A DNA stretch of 64,000 bases from Clostridium transplantifaecale (GTDB lineage Bacteria > Bacillota > Clostridia > Lachnospirales > Lachnospiraceae): contig NZ_UYZY01000001.1 of NCBI RefSeq assembly GCF_900626075.1, forward strand, positions 310,001 through 374,000. The letters run 5' to 3'. Position numbers and translations under genes: made by a program. Under the pieces are notes generated by a model. The model was not told where the DNA came from. It ran no database searches and saw only the letters and a list, made by a program, of their open reading frames with translations. Positions within the stretch are counted from its first letter, which is position 1. Each line of letters begins with the position of its first letter. Positions 60,678 through 64,000 of this stretch are shown here, one piece after another.

Positions 60678-62219
60678 GTGTTCAGTAAAATTAACAGTCT
60701 GGGAATTCACGGTGTGGAGGGGTTCCCTGTCACGGTGGAGGCCGATGTCAGCGACGGCCTTCCCGGATTTATTATGGTCGGTTATCTTTCGGAGGCCGTG
60801 AAGGAAGCACAGGACCGGGTAAGGATGGCGCTCAAAAATTCCGGATTTTATCTGCCGCCGAAAAAAGTGATGGTCAATCTGTCGCCCGGTGATATCAGGA
60901 AGGAGGGGACTGCCTATGATTTGGCGATTGCGGCTGCGGTGCTCTGCAGTCTCGGTGAAGTGCCGCGGGAAGGGCTTGTGCAGGCGGCTTTTATCGGCGA
61001 GCTGGGACTGGACGGCTGTATTAAACCGGTGAGAGGCGTTCTGTCCCGTGTATTCGCCGCATCCAAGCTGGGAATCCGGCGCTTTTTTGTCCCGGAGGAG
61101 AATGTATCGGAGGGCACGGCTGTAAAAGGTATGGAGATTGTGGGGGTTGGAAATTTAAAGCAGCTTGCCGGAATTCTGAGCGGTACGGATCCGTCCTGCG
61201 GCCGCTTTTTTGACGAATCCCTGTTCCGGGAAATGAACAGTATCTCATACCCGGTGGATTATGAGGAACTGACCGGCCTTACCACGGTCAGACGGGCGTG
61301 CCAGGCCGCGGCCGCAGGCAGGCATAATATTCTGATGATCGGGCCTGCCGGAACGGGAAAGACGATGGCGGCGCGGAGACTTCCTACCATTATGCCTCCT
61401 ATTTCAATGGAAGAGAGCATCGAGGTTTCTAAAATATACAGTATCTGCGGGATGCTGAAAAAGGAACAGCCTCTCATCCGGACAAGACCTTTTAGAAGCC
61501 CGCACCACAGCATTACGGCCCAGGCGCTGGCCGGGGGAGGGAGAAATCCGAGGCCGGGGGAGATTTCCCTGGCCACCCATGGAATCCTGTTTCTCGATGA
61601 ACTGCCGGAATTTACGCCCGCGCTGTTGGATTTGCTCCGCCAGCCGATGGAGGAACGGAAAATCACTGTATCGAGGATGAACGGTTCGGTGGAATTTCCG
61701 GCGGATACAATGATAGCCGCGGCGATGAATCCTTGTAAATGCGGGTTTTACCCTGACATCGGCCGCTGCACCTGCACGGAACCGCAGATAAGGCGTTATT
61801 TGAGCCGGATATCGGGGCCGTTCCTGGATCGGATTGACATCGGCGTGGAGGTGCCGAGACAGCCGCAGGAATTTCCCGGTTCCAGGAAGAAAGGGGAGAG
61901 TTCCGCCGTTATGAGGGAACGGGTCATGGCGGCCAGAATGATACAGGAAGAACGGTTTAAGGGAGAGAACTGCCGCTTCAACAGTCAGATGGAAAGGCGG
62001 CAGACCGAACGGTACTGCGGTCTTAAGAAAGCGGACGAGCGTTTCCTGGGGGAGATATACAGGACATACGGCCTGAGTGCGCGGGCTTATGAGAAAATTC
62101 TTAAGACGGCCAGAACACTGGCTGATTTGGATGAGAAGAAACAGATCACCAGGGAACATCTCAGCGAGGCGGTTTCCTTCAGAAGCTTTGAGAAAAAATA
62201 CTGGGGATTTAAATTTTAG
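60678..62219 (+). CDS. comM: YifB/ComM family Mg-chelatase-like AAA ATPase
   Basis: 513 residues. The N-terminal ChlI-like domain (HGVEGFPVTVEADVSDGLPG, VMVNLSPGDIRKEGTAYDLA) is followed by an AAA+ domain with Walker A GPAGTGKT (near 220), Walker B LFLDELPEF and MNPCKCGFYPD, and a C-terminal Mg_chelatase domain. ComM in other bacteria is a hexameric helicase that drives branch migration during transformation. Here it is directly before dprA, which also acts in transformation and recombination. AAGGAGG precedes the start; GTG is used as the initiation codon. Confidence 0.93.
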   Translation: MFSKINSLGIHGVEGFPVTVEADVSDGLPGFIMVGYLSEAVKEAQDRVRMALKNSGFYLPPKKVMVNLSPGDIRKEGTAYDLAIAAAVLCSLGEVPREGLVQAAFIGELGLDGCIKPVRGVLSRVFAASKLGIRRFFVPEENVSEGTAVKGMEIVGVGNLKQLAGILSGTDPSCGRFFDESLFREMNSISYPVDYEELTGLTTVRRACQAAAAGRHNILMIGPAGTGKTMAARRLPTIMPPISMEESIEVSKIYSICGMLKKEQPLIRTRPFRSPHHSITAQALAGGGRNPRPGEISLATHGILFLDELPEFTPALLDLLRQPMEERKITVSRMNGSVEFPADTMIAAAMNPCKCGFYPDIGRCTCTEPQIRRYLSRISGPFLDRIDIGVEVPRQPQEFPGSRKKGESSAVMRERVMAARMIQEERFKGENCRFNSQMERRQTERYCGLKKADERFLGEIYRTYGLSARAYEKILKTARTLADLDEKKQITREHLSEAVSFRSFEKKYWGFKF

Positions 62220-62279
62220 GCCGGGTTTTCAAAACCGTCCGACTCCGTGGAGACAAGGACATGGGCGACAGGCAGTGGA

Positions 62280-63422
62280 ATGAATAAAGAAATAAAGACG
62301 GAAGAGAGGAATAAAGAGAAGAACATGGAGAAGGAAAAGTTTTATCTCTACTGGCTCAGCCGGATAGACGGCATCGGAGCGGTCAAGTCAAAAAAACTTT
62401 TGGAATATACCGGGAGTTTTGAAGCAATATATAATATGAAGAAACAGGATCTGGAACGGCTTCCGTTTTTGAGGGGAGACGATGCAAAACGGATAGAAAA
62501 TGAGAAGCTGTGCCTGGAACAGCGGCAAATCGAGTATGGAGAGCTTGCCGCAAAAGATATCCGCTTTATTATGGCAGGAGAACCGGAATATCCGCGCCGC
62601 CTTGAGAACATCTATGACATGCCGATGTGGCTCTATGTAAAAGGCAGGCTTCCGGATGAGCGCCAGCCCTCCGTGGCTGTGGTGGGAGCCAGAAGCTGTA
62701 CCTCCTACGGACGTCAGGTGGCGGAATATCTGTGCAGGGTACTGGCCGAAAGCGGGATACAGACCATAAGCGGCCTGGCCCGGGGTATAGACGGAGCGGC
62801 TCACAGAGGCACTGTAAATGCACAGGGGGCTTCGTACGCTGTTCTGGGGAGCGGAGTTGACTATTGTTACCCCAGAGAGAATCTGAGCCTTTATCATGTC
62901 ATTTTAGAAACGGGAGGGGTGATTTCCGAATACGGCCCGGGGGAGAAACCGTCAGCCGGCCATTTTCCTGCGCGAAACAGGATTATAAGCGGCCTTGCGG
63001 ACGCCGTCATTGTCGTGGAAGCCAGAAAAAAGAGCGGTTCCCTGATTACGGCGGATCAGGCCCTGGAGCAGGGAAAGGAAGTATTTGCCGTCCCCGGGCG
63101 GGTGAACGACCTCCTGAGCGAGGGCTGCAACGGCCTTATAAAACAGGGTGCGGCGCTCTTACAATCTCCAGAAGATATCCTTGATTTTTTTAGAATAGAT
63201 TGTAAAAAATCCCTAAAACTCGTGAAAAGATCAATAAAGACGCTTGCCAAGACGGAAAAAATGGTGTATAGTTGCTTAGATTCACAACCAAAACATGTAG
63301 AAGAACTGATTAGAATGAGTAAACTGCCGACAGGGGAATGCATGGCAGCGCTCTTAAAACTAGAACTGGACGGATTTATTTTGCAGCCTGTCAATCAATA
63401 CTATGTAAGAAAATTGGAGTAG
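62280..63422 (+). CDS. dprA: DNA-processing protein DprA
   Basis: About 380 residues. The Rossmann-fold core has [20 protein letters not shown], then [27 protein letters not shown] and [19 protein letters not shown], which identify DprA/Smf. A C-terminal winged helix (about 310-380) follows. It protects incoming single-stranded DNA and loads RecA. The exact start is uncertain: ATG 62280 and ATG 62325 are both in frame, and neither has a strong ribosome site; the later one gives the conserved head [15 protein letters not shown]. topA follows after ten bases, the usual dprA-topA order. Confidence 0.93.
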   Translation: MNKEIKTEERNKEKNMEKEKFYLYWLSRIDGIGAVKSKKLLEYTGSFEAIYNMKKQDLERLPFLRGDDAKRIENEKLCLEQRQIEYGELAAKDIRFIMAGEPEYPRRLENIYDMPMWLYVKGRLPDERQPSVAVVGARSCTSYGRQVAEYLCRVLAESGIQTISGLARGIDGAAHRGTVNAQGASYAVLGSGVDYCYPRENLSLYHVILETGGVISEYGPGEKPSAGHFPARNRIISGLADAVIVVEARKKSGSLITADQALEQGKEVFAVPGRVNDLLSEGCNGLIKQGAALLQSPEDILDFFRIDCKKSLKLVKRSIKTLAKTEKMVYSCLDSQPKHVEELIRMSKLPTGECMAALLKLELDGFILQPVNQYYVRKLE

Positions 63423-63432
63423 GAGTTTTGTT

Positions 63433-64000
63433 ATGTCAAAGAGTCTGGTAATTGTGGAGTCACCGGCAAAGGTGAAAACAATTAAGAAGTTCCTGGGAAC
63501 AAATTATGAAGTGGATGCATCGGGAGGACATGTAAGAGATCTTCCAAAGAGCACACTGGGAATAGATGTGGAGAATGATTATGAACCAAAGTATATTACC
63601 ATCAGAGGTAAAGGAGATATACTTGCAAAGCTCCGCAAAGAAGTGAAGAAAGCCGATAAGATTTATCTGGCGACTGACCCTGACCGTGAGGGGGAAGCGA
63701 TTTCCTGGCATCTGGTAAAGGCGCTGAAATTAGATGAGCTGAAGGACAAGAAAGTGTACCGTATCAGCTTCAATGAGATTACAAAGAACGCGGTAAAGGC
63801 ATCCCTCAAGGAGCCTCGTGAGATAGATATGAATCTGGTGGATGCGCAGCAGACCAGACGAGTTCTGGACCGTATGGTGGGCTATATGATCAGCCCGATT
63901 CTCTGGGCAAAGGTCAAGAGAGGACTGAGCGCCGGACGTGTCCAGTCCGTGGCACTCAGGATGATATGCGACAGGGAGGATGAGATTAACTCATTTATTC
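63433..64000 (+). CDS. topA: DNA topoisomerase I, N-terminal part (cut by window end)
   Basis: The first 189 codons are present. [19 protein letters not shown] is the TOPRIM start, [17 protein letters not shown] its metal-binding DxD region, and [31 protein letters not shown] follow. It relaxes negative supercoils through a tyrosine intermediate; the catalytic Tyr and zinc fingers lie beyond the window. AGGAG precedes the ATG. Confidence 0.97.
   Translation, partial: MSKSLVIVESPAKVKTIKKFLGTNYEVDASGGHVRDLPKSTLGIDVENDYEPKYITIRGKGDILAKLRKEVKKADKIYLATDPDREGEAISWHLVKALKLDELKDKKVYRISFNEITKNAVKASLKEPREIDMNLVDAQQTRRVLDRMVGYMISPILWAKVKRGLSAGRVQSVALRMICDREDEINSFI

Noticed and set aside
1..64000. CRISPR arrays, prophage, transposase genes or a replication origin
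   Set aside because: None was seen: no regularly spaced direct repeats, no integrase or transposase motifs and no dnaA-type region.

Overview
The window looks like a chromosomal segment of a spore-forming anaerobic Firmicute of the Lachnospiraceae (Clostridium cluster XIVa; the Clostridium symbiosum / Enterocloster neighbourhood is my best guess from protein style, not a database match). Supporting signs are a clostridial alpha/beta SASP gene, pyruvate:ferredoxin oxidoreductase, an oxygen-independent (Cbi-type) cobalamin pathway, a fused CobA-HemD, strong AGGAGG-type ribosome sites and a base composition near 50% GC. Almost all genes read on the plus strand. I saw no rRNA, tRNA, CRISPR array, phage or transposase gene.

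Layout. 1-5.6 kb: end of a nitrilase-family gene, an amino-acid permease, a LysR regulator, a radical SAM protein, a DUF3783 protein and a two-domain PPK2 kinase. 5.6-9.7 kb: BaiN-like flavoprotein, cmk, ispH and an S1-domain protein. 10-13.2 kb: a PadR/DUF1700/DUF4097 envelope-stress-type operon behind a consensus promoter, then an orphan LytTR regulator on the minus strand. 13.4-23 kb: a SASP gene, then corrin-ring genes cbiD-cbiL-cbiF-cbiG-cbiH-cbiJE(fused)-cbiT-cbiA and a dus gene. 23.5-30 kb: oppBCDFA and a cyclophilin. 31-39.1 kb: lower cobalamin genes cobT-cobU-cobS-(VOC)-cobU-like-cbiB-cobD-cbiP-cbiC. 39.3-43 kb: a Cys/Gly-rich small protein, an AlaX-type editing protein, an AI-2E family permease and two small proteins. 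43.2-46.2 kb: sirC-hemC-cobA/hemD, which make precorrin-2/sirohydrochlorin and so feed both cobalamin blocks. 46.2-54 kb: PHP phosphoesterase, VanW protein and an overlapping three-gene operon (ICMT-like methyltransferase, divergent GH3 enzyme, 7TM-GAF-GGDEF-HD-GYP sensor). 54-64 kb: nifJ, MATE transporter, lipase, comM, dprA and the start of topA.

The most unusual non-coding structure is a family of palindromic intergenic repeats at about 9.74, 23.0, 30.06, 30.6 and 60.26 kb. Two copies sit head to head and form an imperfect palindrome of about 900 bp (30061-30957). Members of the family lie on both sides of the opp-cyclophilin segment that separates the two cobalamin blocks. The best candidate for an undescribed functional system is the translationally coupled methyltransferase-GH3-HD-GYP operon at 49.2-54.0 kb. 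A second candidate is the Cys/Gly-rich small protein at 39.4-39.7 kb, which has a sigma-K-like upstream sequence.
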